The notes beneath the pieces are model-generated. The model did not search any database, was not told where the DNA came from, and was given only the letters and a program-made list of their open reading frames with translations. Positions 44,891 through 53,403 of a stretch of DNA of 64,000 nt are shown here, piece by piece. The stretch is from Opitutaceae bacterium (lineage in GTDB: Bacteria; Verrucomicrobiota; Verrucomicrobiia; Opitutales; Opitutaceae). Position numbers and translations under genes: made by a program. Location of the stretch: positions 1 through 64,000 of the forward strand of contig JAEUHC010000002.1 in NCBI GenBank assembly GCA_016794785.1. Direction: 5' to 3'. Position 1 is the first letter of the stretch. Each line of letters starts with the position of its first letter.

Positions 44891-46192
44891 ATGGCAGAAA
44901 ACACCGGCGCCCGCCTCCCGCACATCGTCGTGATCGGCGCAGGGTTCGCCGGGATGCAGTTTGTCCGGGAATTTCCCGGCGACCTCGCGCGCATCACGAT
45001 CATCGATCGGCAGAACCACCACTTGTTTCAGCCGCTGCTCTACCAGGTGGCGACGGCCGGGCTCTCGGCAGTGGACATCGCGCAGCCCGTCCGCGCAGTC
45101 TTCGGATCGCGACCCAACCTCGATGTGATCATGGCCGAGGTCACCGCGATTGATCTGGTGGCCAAGCGCGTGACCCATGCGCGCGGCGAGCTGCCCTACG
45201 ATTACCTCGTCATCGCGGCGGGCGGGGTGACGAGCTACTTTGGGCATCCCGAATGGGAGCGGTTCGCGCCCGGCCTGAAATCGCTCGACGACGCGCTGCG
45301 CATCCGCCGCCTGATCCTGTGCTCGCTGGAGCGGGCCGAGACCGAGCCCGATCCCGTGAAGCGCGAGGCGGCGATGAACATCGTCATCATCGGCGGCGGC
45401 CCGACCGGAGTGGAGGTCGCGGGCGCGCTGGCCGAGCTCACGCGGACCGTGCTGAACCGCGATTTCGACCGGATCGATCCGTCAAAAGTGCGCGTGCGCC
45501 TGATCCAGGGTGGCCCGCGCGTGCTGCCGTCGTTTCCCCCGGAGCTGTCGGAATGCGCCCGGCGCCAACTGGAGAAGCTCGGGGTCGAGGTGCTCACCGG
45601 CGTGCGGGTGGAGTCGGTCCACGAGGGCGGGTTAGTTGTCGCCGGAGAAGCGATACGGGCCGACAATGTCATCTGGGCCGCCGGCGTGGGCGCCGCGCCC
45701 ATCACGCGGCGACTGGCCGGGGTGGAACTTGAGCGGGGCGGGGCCATCCGCGTGTTGCCTGACCTGAGTGTGCCGGGTCATCCCGCGGTGTTTGCGCTGG
45801 GTGATGCGGCGGCGCTGACTGATGCCAACGGCCTGCCAGTGCCGGGCGTCGCGCAGGCGGCGATGCAGATGGGCCGTCATGCCGCCCTGACGATCGCGCG
45901 CGAGTTGCGCGGGGAGCGGTTCTCCCCGGCCGGGCGGCCGCCCTTTGCCTACCGCGACAAGGGATCGATGGCGACCATCGGGCGCTCTGCGGCGGTGGCT
46001 GATATTCGCGGCCGGCAACTCAGCGGTTTTCCCGCCTGGATCGTGTGGTTGCTCGTGCATCTGTTGTTTCTCGTGGGCTTCCGCAGCAAATTCTCGGTTC
46101 TGCTCAGTTGGACCTACTCCTATTTTACCTATCGCCGCGGCGCGCGCATCATCACGGGCGTCTCGGGCGAAGGGTCCGCCGGCTCGGCCTAA
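44891..46192 (+). CDS. ndh: type II NADH dehydrogenase
   Basis: A 433-residue FAD-dependent, non-proton-pumping NADH:quinone oxidoreductase. The FAD site is IVVIGAGFAGMQFV, the quinone-side motif is LFQPLLYQVATAGLSAVDIA, the NAD site is IVIIGGGPTGVEVAGALAEL, and a later FAD motif is VFALGDAAAL. A hydrophobic amphipathic C-terminus (about 370-425, WIVWLLVHLLFLVGF...) should bind the membrane. It feeds electrons into menaquinone, which fits with menA at 17 kb. ATG 44891 is chosen because the nucleotide fold begins 10 residues later. Confidence 0.9.
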   Translation: MAENTGARLPHIVVIGAGFAGMQFVREFPGDLARITIIDRQNHHLFQPLLYQVATAGLSAVDIAQPVRAVFGSRPNLDVIMAEVTAIDLVAKRVTHARGELPYDYLVIAAGGVTSYFGHPEWERFAPGLKSLDDALRIRRLILCSLERAETEPDPVKREAAMNIVIIGGGPTGVEVAGALAELTRTVLNRDFDRIDPSKVRVRLIQGGPRVLPSFPPELSECARRQLEKLGVEVLTGVRVESVHEGGLVVAGEAIRADNVIWAAGVGAAPITRRLAGVELERGGAIRVLPDLSVPGHPAVFALGDAAALTDANGLPVPGVAQAAMQMGRHAALTIARELRGERFSPAGRPPFAYRDKGSMATIGRSAAVADIRGRQLSGFPAWIVWLLVHLLFLVGFRSKFSVLLSWTYSYFTYRRGARIITGVSGEGSAGSA

Positions 46193-46332
46193 AAGGACGC
46201 GCTCGGGATCGGGCGTGGCGGGGTAGGGTGGGAAGTGGGGGAGCTCCTGATCGTAAAAATATTGGGCAGAACCGTGCCGGAACGAGGTTGTGAACAACTT
46301 CCGCGATTATTTGGGGGTCTTCGCTTGACCTA

Positions 46333-46369
46333 TGGGGGGCTAAGTGGGTTGAAATGGAGCGTTGTGGGG
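46333..46369 (+). promoter_or_regulatory. probable MraZ operator: TGGRK boxes with 10-base spacing
   Basis: TGGGT (46345), TGGAG (46355) and TGGGG (46365) occur exactly 10 bases apart with 5-base spacers. A further TGGGG lies at 46333, two bases out of phase. MraZ is known to bind tandem TGGGN repeats with 5-base spacers upstream of its own gene. The array lies 20 bases before the mraZ ATG and downstream of a TTGACC hexamer (46325-46330), so autorepression of the dcw cluster is likely. Confidence 0.6.
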
Positions 46370-46388
46370 CCTAGTGCTTCACCTCCCC

Positions 46389-46838
46389 ATGCCAACGTCA
46401 GGCAAAGTCTTTTTCACGGGCAGCTTCCCGCGCACATTGGACGACAAGGGTCGGCTCACGATCCCGTCGGAATGGCGGAGTGCGCACGCGAACGACGAGC
46501 AGTTCATGATCGCGCCGATGGGGGGCTATCTGGCGGTGCTGCCACCGGCGGAGCTGGACCGGCTGCACGCAAAAATCTCGGCGATGGACCTCAGCGATTC
46601 GGACGCGCAGGAGTCGGCCTCGACGCTCTTTTCCGCGGTGCAGTCGTTTGGCTGGGATACGGTTGGGCGCGTGGTCCTGAAACCTGAGCTGCTCGAGCAC
46701 GCGGGCATCGCCAAGGACGTCGTCTTCGTCGGCGCCCTCACGAAATTCAACATCTACAGCGCCGAGCGCTGGGCGCAGGTGAAGAGCCGCGCCGCCGGCG
46801 CGAACTTCGGCGACCTCATGCGCCGCCTCCGCATCTGA
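46389..46838 (+). CDS. mraZ: division/cell-wall cluster transcriptional repressor MraZ
   Basis: A 149-residue ring-forming DNA-binding protein with two AbrB-like MraZ domains. FTGSFPRTLDDKGRLTIPSEWR (about 8-29) and GWDTVGRVVLKPELLEHAGI (about 88-107) are the two DxxGR signatures. The second keeps GR but has TVGR in place of DKQGR. The protein is the first of the dcw cluster and probably represses it through the boxes upstream. Start ATG 46389 (MPTSGKVFF). Confidence 0.9.
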   Translation: MPTSGKVFFTGSFPRTLDDKGRLTIPSEWRSAHANDEQFMIAPMGGYLAVLPPAELDRLHAKISAMDLSDSDAQESASTLFSAVQSFGWDTVGRVVLKPELLEHAGIAKDVVFVGALTKFNIYSAERWAQVKSRAAGANFGDLMRRLRI

Positions 46839-46881
46839 TGCGCCCACCAAGCCATTTTACCAATCCTCTCCGCAGTCGCTC

Positions 46882-47124
46882 ATGCGCCATCAGCCCAAAG
46901 TAAAAGCCCTTTCCACCCGCGTCCCGCTCCGCAAGGCCGCCATGAGCGCCGCCGCGCTGTCCCGCCGCCCCTTCCCTGCATGGATCGCGGCCGACGACAG
47001 TGGTGTGGCGTTCTCCGCCCGGACGGCGATTCGCCCGCGCGTGCGCGACGGCCTCGTGCTGCGCACGGTCGCCAAGAAGAAAAGCGAGTCCCCGCGCCAT
47101 CCCAATGTCCACGGCCACCGATGA
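46882..47124 (+). CDS. 80-residue basic ORF between mraZ and rsmH
   Basis: The frame starts [20 protein letters not shown], is strongly basic and rich in Arg, Ala and Ser, and overlaps the rsmH start by 20 bases. It has no domain that I recognise. It lies 43 bases after mraZ in a cluster with few gaps, so it is more likely a gene than chance. The Arg/Pro-rich composition, however, is also what spurious frames look like in this GC-rich DNA. A comparison with other dcw clusters of the family would settle it. Confidence 0.45.
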   Translation: MRHQPKVKALSTRVPLRKAAMSAAALSRRPFPAWIAADDSGVAFSARTAIRPRVRDGLVLRTVAKKKSESPRHPNVHGHR

Positions 47125-48061
47125 GATTTCCACGCGTGTCATGAGCCCCGGCCATCAACCCGTGCTGCTGCGCGAGGTGCTCGGGCACCTCGCGCCGCGC
47201 GCGGGCGGCCACTACCTCGACTGCACGTTTGGTGGCGGCGGGCACACACACGCGATCCTCGCGGCGGCCCCCGGAGTGCGCGTGACCGCGCTCGACCGCG
47301 ATCCGGCGGCGGCGGAGCGGGCGCAGTTGCTGGCCGGCGAATTCGCCGGCCGGTTCGAGCTGATCGATCGGGATTTTGGGCGGCTCGCCGAGCTGCCGCT
47401 GGCGGACTTCGACGGGGTGCTGTTCGACCTCGGCGTGTCGTCCTTTCAGCTCGATGAGACGGAGCGGGGCTTTTCGTTCCGCCAGGATGCGCCGGCCGAC
47501 ATGCGCATGGATCCGCGGAGCGGCGTGCCGGTGAGCCGTTGGATCGAGACCGCGACGGAGGAGATGCTCGTGCGCGCCATCCGTGATTTCGGCGAGGAGC
47601 AGAACTGGCGCCGCGTCGTGCGCGCGCTCCAGGCCGCCCGGGGCAGCGGTCTGCTGGCCCGCACCGCCTCGCTAGCGACGATCATCGCCGACGCGATTCC
47701 GCCGCGCGAACGGCATGCCTCGAAGATCCACCCCGCCACGCGCTCGTTCCAAGGCCTGCGCATCGCGGTCAACGACGAGATCGGCGCGATCGAGCGCGCG
47801 CTGCCCGCGGCTTTCGCCAAGCTCGCGGCCGGCGGCGTGCTCTGCGTCATCGCGTTCCACTCGCTCGAGGATCGGCCCGTGAAGCAGTTTTTCCGCCGGA
47901 TGTGCGGGCAGCCCGAGAACGCGGACGACTCCCTGCCGCAGGACTTCCGCGTGAAGCTGGCCGAGCCGCTCACGCGCCGCCCGGTCACGCCCGACGACGC
48001 CGAAATCTCAGCCAATCCCCGCAGCCGTTCCGCCAAACTCCGTGCCCTCCGCAAACTCTAG
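47105..48061 (+). CDS. rsmH: 16S rRNA (cytosine(1402)-N4)-methyltransferase
   Basis: A SAM-dependent RNA methyltransferase (MraW) of 318 residues. Signatures are [16 protein letters not shown], the SAM motif [16 protein letters not shown], the [16 protein letters not shown] segment, and [16 protein letters not shown], with C-terminal [19 protein letters not shown] 47105 gives [10 protein letters not shown], while ATG 47141 starts at MSPGHQP and is equally compatible with the family. It overlaps the small upstream ORF. Confidence 0.93.
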   Translation: MSTATDEISTRVMSPGHQPVLLREVLGHLAPRAGGHYLDCTFGGGGHTHAILAAAPGVRVTALDRDPAAAERAQLLAGEFAGRFELIDRDFGRLAELPLADFDGVLFDLGVSSFQLDETERGFSFRQDAPADMRMDPRSGVPVSRWIETATEEMLVRAIRDFGEEQNWRRVVRALQAARGSGLLARTASLATIIADAIPPRERHASKIHPATRSFQGLRIAVNDEIGAIERALPAAFAKLAAGGVLCVIAFHSLEDRPVKQFFRRMCGQPENADDSLPQDFRVKLAEPLTRRPVTPDDAEISANPRSRSAKLRALRKL

Positions 48062-48090
48062 CGCCCGCGCGCTCGCCGTCCCTCCGCCCC

Positions 48091-48477
48091 ATGCACCTCA
48101 ACTCCCGCGCCTTCGTTAACCAGATTGTCGTGTGCCTGCTCGTCACGATCGTGATCGGCGGCTCCGCGGGCCTCACGCTCGTGTGGGCGCGCCACCAGAA
48201 TTCCTCGCTCGCGAAGTCCAACAGCGATCTCTCCGCGCGCATCGCGGCCGTCGAGCGGCGCAATGACGACATGGCCGGCCTTATTCAGTCCGAGATGCGT
48301 CCGGATTTGCTCCGCAAACAGAACAACGAGATGCGCCTCGGGCTCGTGCCCATGAACGAGGTTCCGATCATCCACGTCACCGAAAACGTCGTCGAGCGCA
48401 TGGCCGAGCGCGCCAACCGCGGTTTCCTCCAGCAGGAGCACGTCGGGCCTGTCCGCGTGAAGTTCGCCGGCCGCTGA
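48091..48477 (+). CDS. ftsL: FtsL-like divisome bitopic protein
   Basis: A 128-residue protein with an N-terminal transmembrane helix (about 9-33, QIVVCLLVTIVIGGSAGLTLVW) and a coiled-coil region (about 36-75, NSSLAKSNSDLSARIAAVERRND). Position between rsmH and ftsI, size and topology are those of FtsL, which joins FtsQ and FtsB and helps activate FtsWI. Sequence similarity to classical FtsL is low, as is common, and the post-coil segment (MNEVPIIHVTENVVERMAE) is unfamiliar. The symbol rests on synteny and topology. Confidence 0.6.
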   Translation: MHLNSRAFVNQIVVCLLVTIVIGGSAGLTLVWARHQNSSLAKSNSDLSARIAAVERRNDDMAGLIQSEMRPDLLRKQNNEMRLGLVPMNEVPIIHVTENVVERMAERANRGFLQQEHVGPVRVKFAGR

Positions 48478-48484
48478 TCTCCCG

Positions 48485-50431
48485 ATGTCCAAGGGCTTCG
48501 CCTCCAACTACCGCATCGTCCTCCTGGCCACTGTGTGCTTTGGATGCTTCGCTGCGGTCGCGGCGCGGCTCGTTTGGCTGCAGATTGTCGAACGCGAGAA
48601 GCTCGTCGCCACCATCGCCAAGACCCGCCAGTCCGCCACGCCCATCCCCGAGATTGCGCGGCGCGGCGACATCCTCGACGCCCGCGGCGGGGTGCTCGCC
48701 ACGAGCAGCCCGCGCCTCGCCGTCGGACTCGATCCGTGGGCCCTGCTCAAGCGCGACGAGCCCAAGTGGCCTCAGCTCGCCGCCCTGCTTAAAATCACCG
48801 AGGCGGACATCGCCGCCGCCGCCCGCCGTCGCTTCCGCGACGAGCCGAAGGTGACCCGCGCTCCCGTTGTGAAAACGGATTCCGCCACAGGTCGCCTCAT
48901 CATCAACCTGACTCCGCCGGTCGTGGCGGAGGATGATGATGACGACGACTCGACCGACACTCCGGAAGAGTCCGGCCGCAAGCAGGTCCGCTGGGTCGTG
49001 CTGGCCAAGGATGTCTCGGAGCAAACTTACGCCGACATCGTTAAGCTCGGCCTCAAGGGCGTGAGAGGCGAGCGCGCCTACCGCCGTGTCTATCCCAACA
49101 ACCAGCTCGCCGCCCACCTGCTCGGCTACGTCAACCGCCAGCAGGATGCCGCGGCCGGAGTCGAGGCGCAGTATGATTTCTACCTCCGCGGCCAGCAGGG
49201 CTGGCGGGTGAGCGAGCGCGACGGCCGCGGTGGCGAGCTCCCGCAGTTCCTCACGCGGCGGGTGGCGCCGGCGCACGGCTACCACGTGCAGCTCTCGATC
49301 GATCTTATCGTGCAGGACATCGTGGAGCAGGAGCTGGCGCACATCGGCGAAAAATTCCGCCCGGCCAAGGCCTCCATCATCGTCAGTGATCCGCAGACGG
49401 GCTTCATCCTCGGCCTCGGCAACTATCCGACCTTCGATCTCAACGCCTACAACAAGGTGCCGGCCGAAGAGATGGCGCGGATGAAGAACGTCGCCGTGGC
49501 CGATACCTACGAGCCCGGCTCCGTCTTCAAGATCGTGCCTGCCGCCGCCGCGCTCGAGGAGCGGCTCGTCACGGCCGGGCGCGTCTTCGATTGCACAGTC
49601 GAGCGGATCGTGAACCGCGGCACCAACGTCTCGATGCCCGCGGAAGATCATCGCATGGGCGACCTCACCGTTGCCGAGATCATCAGCCGCTCCAGCAACA
49701 AGGGCGCGGCCCAGCTGGGGCTTTTGGTCGGCGAGGAAAAGCTCCACGACTACGCGCGCGCCTTTGGTTTTGGCCGCAAGCTCGGTTTCCCCGTGGGCGG
49801 CGAAGTCGCCGGCACTCTGCACCACTGGAAGAAGTGGTATCCCATCGACATCACGCGCATCACCATGGGCCACTCGGTCGCCTCGACCGTGCTGCAGATG
49901 CACCAGGCGATGTCGGTGATCGCCGCCGACGGCGTGTTGCTGCGCCCGCAGCTCGTGCGGCAGATTCGCGACTCCTCCAACGACGTTGTCCTTCGCTACG
50001 ACCGCACGGAGATCGGCCGGGCGGTCTCGCCCGACACGGCTCGCATCGTTGCCGAAATGCTCGTGGGCGTCACCCGCAAGGGTGATGGCCTGAAGCCGGG
50101 TGGCACCGCCCCCGAGGCGGCCATCGAGGGCTTCGACGTGGCGGGCAAGACCGGCACATCGCAGAAACTGATCGACGGTGCTTACTCGAAAAAGCACCAC
50201 GTCGCCTCCTTCGTCGGCTTCTTTCCTGCGGGGCGCCCGCAGGTCGTCATCTCGGTGGTCGTGGACGATGCGGATCACATGGCGCCGGGCGGCGTGGCCT
50301 ATGGCGCCAAGGTCGCCGCACCGTCGTTCAAGCGCATCGCCGAGCGTCTCATTCCCATTCTCAACATTCAGTCGGCCAGCCGGTCGGGCCCCCCGCGGCT
50401 GCTCGCCGCGCAGGCAGGAGGCCGCCGATGA
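48485..50431 (+). CDS. ftsI: septal transpeptidase, penicillin-binding protein 3
   Basis: A 648-residue class B PBP with an N-terminal anchor (about 10-33), a pedestal domain (about 55-260) and a transpeptidase domain. The active-site triad is visible: SxxK at Ser346-Lys349 (EPGSVFK), SxN at 403-405 (SSN) and KTG at 555-557. The pedestal carries an unusual acidic insert, AEDDDDDDSTD, near residues 148-158. It cross-links septal peptidoglycan with FtsW. The stop overlaps murE by four bases. Confidence 0.92.
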   Translation: MSKGFASNYRIVLLATVCFGCFAAVAARLVWLQIVEREKLVATIAKTRQSATPIPEIARRGDILDARGGVLATSSPRLAVGLDPWALLKRDEPKWPQLAALLKITEADIAAAARRRFRDEPKVTRAPVVKTDSATGRLIINLTPPVVAEDDDDDDSTDTPEESGRKQVRWVVLAKDVSEQTYADIVKLGLKGVRGERAYRRVYPNNQLAAHLLGYVNRQQDAAAGVEAQYDFYLRGQQGWRVSERDGRGGELPQFLTRRVAPAHGYHVQLSIDLIVQDIVEQELAHIGEKFRPAKASIIVSDPQTGFILGLGNYPTFDLNAYNKVPAEEMARMKNVAVADTYEPGSVFKIVPAAAALEERLVTAGRVFDCTVERIVNRGTNVSMPAEDHRMGDLTVAEIISRSSNKGAAQLGLLVGEEKLHDYARAFGFGRKLGFPVGGEVAGTLHHWKKWYPIDITRITMGHSVASTVLQMHQAMSVIAADGVLLRPQLVRQIRDSSNDVVLRYDRTEIGRAVSPDTARIVAEMLVGVTRKGDGLKPGGTAPEAAIEGFDVAGKTGTSQKLIDGAYSKKHHVASFVGFFPAGRPQVVISVVVDDADHMAPGGVAYGAKVAAPSFKRIAERLIPILNIQSASRSGPPRLLAAQAGGRR

Positions 50432-52014
50432 TCGGTTACCTCACGCCTGATCATCCGCTCATCGAGGCGTTCGCACGCGGACCGCGGCGCGCCTCGCCGG
50501 TGGCGGATCGCGTTTTTAGGAAGGCGCCCAAGCTTGCCGACTTTCTCCGCCCCGCGGAGGTGCTTGGCGCCAAGGGCCCGCTCGACCGCCCGATCTCCGG
50601 GCTCGCGATCGACAGCCGGCGGGTGGCGCCGGGCGCGGTGTTCTTTGCGTTGCCCGGCCTGCGCACGGACGGCGCGGCGTTCATCGACGAGGCCGTGAGT
50701 CGCGGGGCGGTCGCGGTCGTCGGGCGATCGCTGCCGCTCTTTCCTCCGGGTGGCGTCACGTTTGTGCGCGTCGCCGATCCGCGGGCGACACTCGCCGCCG
50801 CGGCGCAGCGCTTCTATCAATCCCCCGATCGGGATCTCGCGGTGACGGGCATCACGGGCGCGGCGGGCAAGACCGTAACCGCCCACGTGCTCAAGCATCT
50901 GCTCGAGACGGAGCGCCGCGTGGGCCTGCTCGGCACGATTTGCTACGACCTCGGCGCGCGCACCGTGCCCGCACTGCGCACGACCCCCGAGTCGCTCGAC
51001 ACCTTTGGCTTGCTCGCGCAGATGCGCGCCGCCGGCTGCCGCGATGCGATCGTGGAGGTGAGCCCTCAGGGGATTGAGCAGCGCCGGGTGCGTGGGCTGC
51101 GCTTCAGCGCGTGCGTGTTCACCAATCTCGCGTCCGAGCACATCGACGGCGTCACGACCGCGACAAACTACGCCGCCGCGACGACCCGTCTGTTCGCCAC
51201 CGAGGCCGGCGCGCCGCCCGCCATCTCCATCGTGAACATCGACGATGCGCACGGCCGCCGCCTTGCGGCGATGCTTGCCTCCAACGCGGCGACCCGGCTC
51301 GTGACCTTCGGCGAGAATCCCGCGGCCGATGTGCGCGCGGAAAAAATCTCGGTGGGTGCGCGCCGCGCGGTGTTCCGCCTTGTGTATCCCGGCGGCGTGA
51401 TCGCGGTCGAGTCGCCGCTCGCGGGCCGGGCCAATGTCAGCAACCTCCTCGGTGCGCTGGCCACCCTGTGGGCGCTGGGCCGGAATGTGGAGGAAGGCGT
51501 GGCGCGGCTGCGCGGTTTTGCCGGCGTGCCCGGGCGCATGGAGCGCATCGATGCCGGCCAGCCTTTCGATGTGGTCGTGGACTACGCGCACACGGCGGGC
51601 GCGCTGCGCCGCACCCTTGGTGAGCTGCGCGCGGTCACCCGCGGGCGTCTGTTCACCGTCTTTGGCTGCGGTGGGCACCGCGATCCCGCGCGCCGCGCCG
51701 GCATGGTCCGCGCCGCGCAGGAGCTGGCCGACTTCACCCTCGCGACCGCCGACAATCCGCGCAGCGAAGGCGTCGCCCGAATCTTCTCCGACATGCGCGC
51801 TGGTGTGACTGCGCCCGATCGCATCGCGTGGATCGAGGGCCGCCGTCGCGCGATCGAGATTGCGTTCAGCCTCGCGCGGCCGGGCGACTGCGTGCTCGTC
51901 GCCGGCAAGGGTCACGAGAGCTGCCAGGAACTCGCCGACACCGTCGTCCCCTTCGACGACCGGCTGGTCGCGCGCGAACTGCTCCGCGCGGCCGGAGCCT
52001 CCAACCCTCGCTGA
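50428..52014 (+). CDS. murE: MurE-like UDP-MurNAc-tripeptide ligase with altered active site
   Basis: A 528-residue Mur-ligase family protein in the murE position. TTPESLDTFGLLAQ, VVVDYAHTAGALRRTLGEL, the substrate motif DNPR (442-445, associated with meso-diaminopimelate) and AGKGHESCQE support MurE. However, the P-loop is GAAGKT (144-149) instead of GTNGKT. The EVSSH motif is EVSPQ (210-214). The usual carbamylated lysine of YxxAKxxL is Thr in YAAATTRLF (248-256), and GGDRD is GGHRD. It may be divergent or catalytically weak. A GTG/ATG-type coupled start overlaps ftsI. Confidence 0.75.
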   Translation: MIGYLTPDHPLIEAFARGPRRASPVADRVFRKAPKLADFLRPAEVLGAKGPLDRPISGLAIDSRRVAPGAVFFALPGLRTDGAAFIDEAVSRGAVAVVGRSLPLFPPGGVTFVRVADPRATLAAAAQRFYQSPDRDLAVTGITGAAGKTVTAHVLKHLLETERRVGLLGTICYDLGARTVPALRTTPESLDTFGLLAQMRAAGCRDAIVEVSPQGIEQRRVRGLRFSACVFTNLASEHIDGVTTATNYAAATTRLFATEAGAPPAISIVNIDDAHGRRLAAMLASNAATRLVTFGENPAADVRAEKISVGARRAVFRLVYPGGVIAVESPLAGRANVSNLLGALATLWALGRNVEEGVARLRGFAGVPGRMERIDAGQPFDVVVDYAHTAGALRRTLGELRAVTRGRLFTVFGCGGHRDPARRAGMVRAAQELADFTLATADNPRSEGVARIFSDMRAGVTAPDRIAWIEGRRRAIEIAFSLARPGDCVLVAGKGHESCQELADTVVPFDDRLVARELLRAAGASNPR

Positions 52015-52017
52015 GCC

Positions 52018-53403
52018 GTGCCGACCTTCTCCCCCGAGCAACTCGCGACTTGGAGCGGCGGCCGCTGGACGGCCCGGCCGGAGCGACCGCTCGCGGCCTT
52101 CAATTTCGACACGCGGCAGCTGCGCGCCGGCGATGTCTTCGTCGCGATCAAGACGGAGAAACGCGACGGCCATGCGTTTCTCGCCGCCGCGGCCGCCGCG
52201 GGCGCCTCCGCCGCCCTCGTGGCGGCGCCGGATGCGGCGGTCTCGCTGCCGCAGCTTGTCGTGGCGGAGCCGCTCGCGGCGCTGCACGCCATCGCGCGGG
52301 CATGGCGGCGCGCGTTCCGCGGGCCGGTGGTGGGAATTTCCGGGAGTGCGGGCAAGACCTCGACCAAGGACTTGCTCGCCCTCCTCCTCGGTGGCGCCAC
52401 GTCCGGCGTCGTGGCCACCGAGGGTAATTTGAACAACCTCCTCGGCGTGCCGCTCACGCTCGCGCGCCTTGATCCGGCGGCCCACCGGTGCGCCGTGATC
52501 GAGGCGGGCATCAGCGTGCCCGGCGAGATGGCGCAGCTGGCCGCGATGATCGAACCCGATGTGGCGATCATCACGCTGGTGGCTCCGGCGCACACCGAGG
52601 CGCTGGGCGGCCTCGAGGGCGTGGCGCGCGAGAAGGCCCTGCTGCCCGCGGCCGTGCGGCCCGGCGGCGTGGCGATTTTTCCGCGGCAGGCGGCGGAGTT
52701 CGCGCCGTTCCGCGCCCTGAAGGGAAAAAAGATTATCGTCTCGCCGGCCGGCGCCGGCCCCGGGGCTGACGTGGCGTTCACGGTTGCGCACCGCGACGAT
52801 GAAACGGAACTGGTCCTCACCGAGGCCGGGGGCGCGCCGGCGAGCTTTCGTTTTCGCCGTGTGTCCGACGGCATGGCCCAGAATGCCGCCCTCGCGATCA
52901 CCGCGGCCCGCGGTCTCGGTGTTTCCCCGACGGAGATTCAGGCGCGCCTCCCGGGTTGGAAGACCGGCAAGCTCCGCGCCGAGGTGCGCCGCATCGACGG
53001 GCGGCTGGTCTATCTCGACTGCTACAACGCCAATCCCGCCTCGATGCACGATGCGCTCAGCGCCTTCGAGGAGATCGCCCCCGCGGCCGAGCCGCGGCTC
53101 TACGTGATCGGCTGCATGGCGGAGCTCGGCGATGAAGCCGCGGCGCACCACCGCGCGCTCGGCCGCCGCCTGCGCCTGCGCGATCGCGACCGGCTCCTGG
53201 TGATCGGCGAAGAGGCCAGCGTGGTCTGCGCCGGGGTGCTCGATCAGGGCGATTTTTCCCGGCAGATCCAGATCGCCTCGGCGCCGGGCGCCGTGGCGGA
53301 GGTGTTTGCCGGCTGGCGGGGCGCGGTGTTCGTGAAGGGCAGCCGCCGCTACGAGCTGGAAAAAATCATCGAGGGCCGGACGTCGCTGCCACTGCCATGC
53401 TGA
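52018..53403 (+). CDS. murF: UDP-MurNAc-tripeptide:D-Ala-D-Ala ligase MurF
   Basis: A 461-residue cytoplasmic ligase that adds D-Ala-D-Ala to the tripeptide. Motifs: SGSAGKTSTKDL (P-loop), EAGISVPGEMAQL, the carbamylated-lysine segment LGGLEGVAREKALL (lysine present), and DCYNANPASMHDAL. The end is VKGSRRYELEKII. Unlike MurE, the key residues are intact. It starts at GTG 52018, three bases after murE, and its stop overlaps mraY by seven bases. It depends on Ddl for its dipeptide substrate, encoded further along the same run. Confidence 0.9.
   Translation: MPTFSPEQLATWSGGRWTARPERPLAAFNFDTRQLRAGDVFVAIKTEKRDGHAFLAAAAAAGASAALVAAPDAAVSLPQLVVAEPLAALHAIARAWRRAFRGPVVGISGSAGKTSTKDLLALLLGGATSGVVATEGNLNNLLGVPLTLARLDPAAHRCAVIEAGISVPGEMAQLAAMIEPDVAIITLVAPAHTEALGGLEGVAREKALLPAAVRPGGVAIFPRQAAEFAPFRALKGKKIIVSPAGAGPGADVAFTVAHRDDETELVLTEAGGAPASFRFRRVSDGMAQNAALAITAARGLGVSPTEIQARLPGWKTGKLRAEVRRIDGRLVYLDCYNANPASMHDALSAFEEIAPAAEPRLYVIGCMAELGDEAAAHHRALGRRLRLRDRDRLLVIGEEASVVCAGVLDQGDFSRQIQIASAPGAVAEVFAGWRGAVFVKGSRRYELEKIIEGRTSLPLPC

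Noticed and set aside
46193..46388. Rho-independent terminator between ndh and mraZ
   Set aside because: No stem followed by a T-run is visible. The region is better explained by the MraZ boxes and promoter.
50368..53151. A 927-codon minus-strand frame over murE and murF
   Set aside because: It shows Arg/Ala/Gly-rich composition with no domain, opposite two recognisable Mur ligases. It is an antisense shadow.
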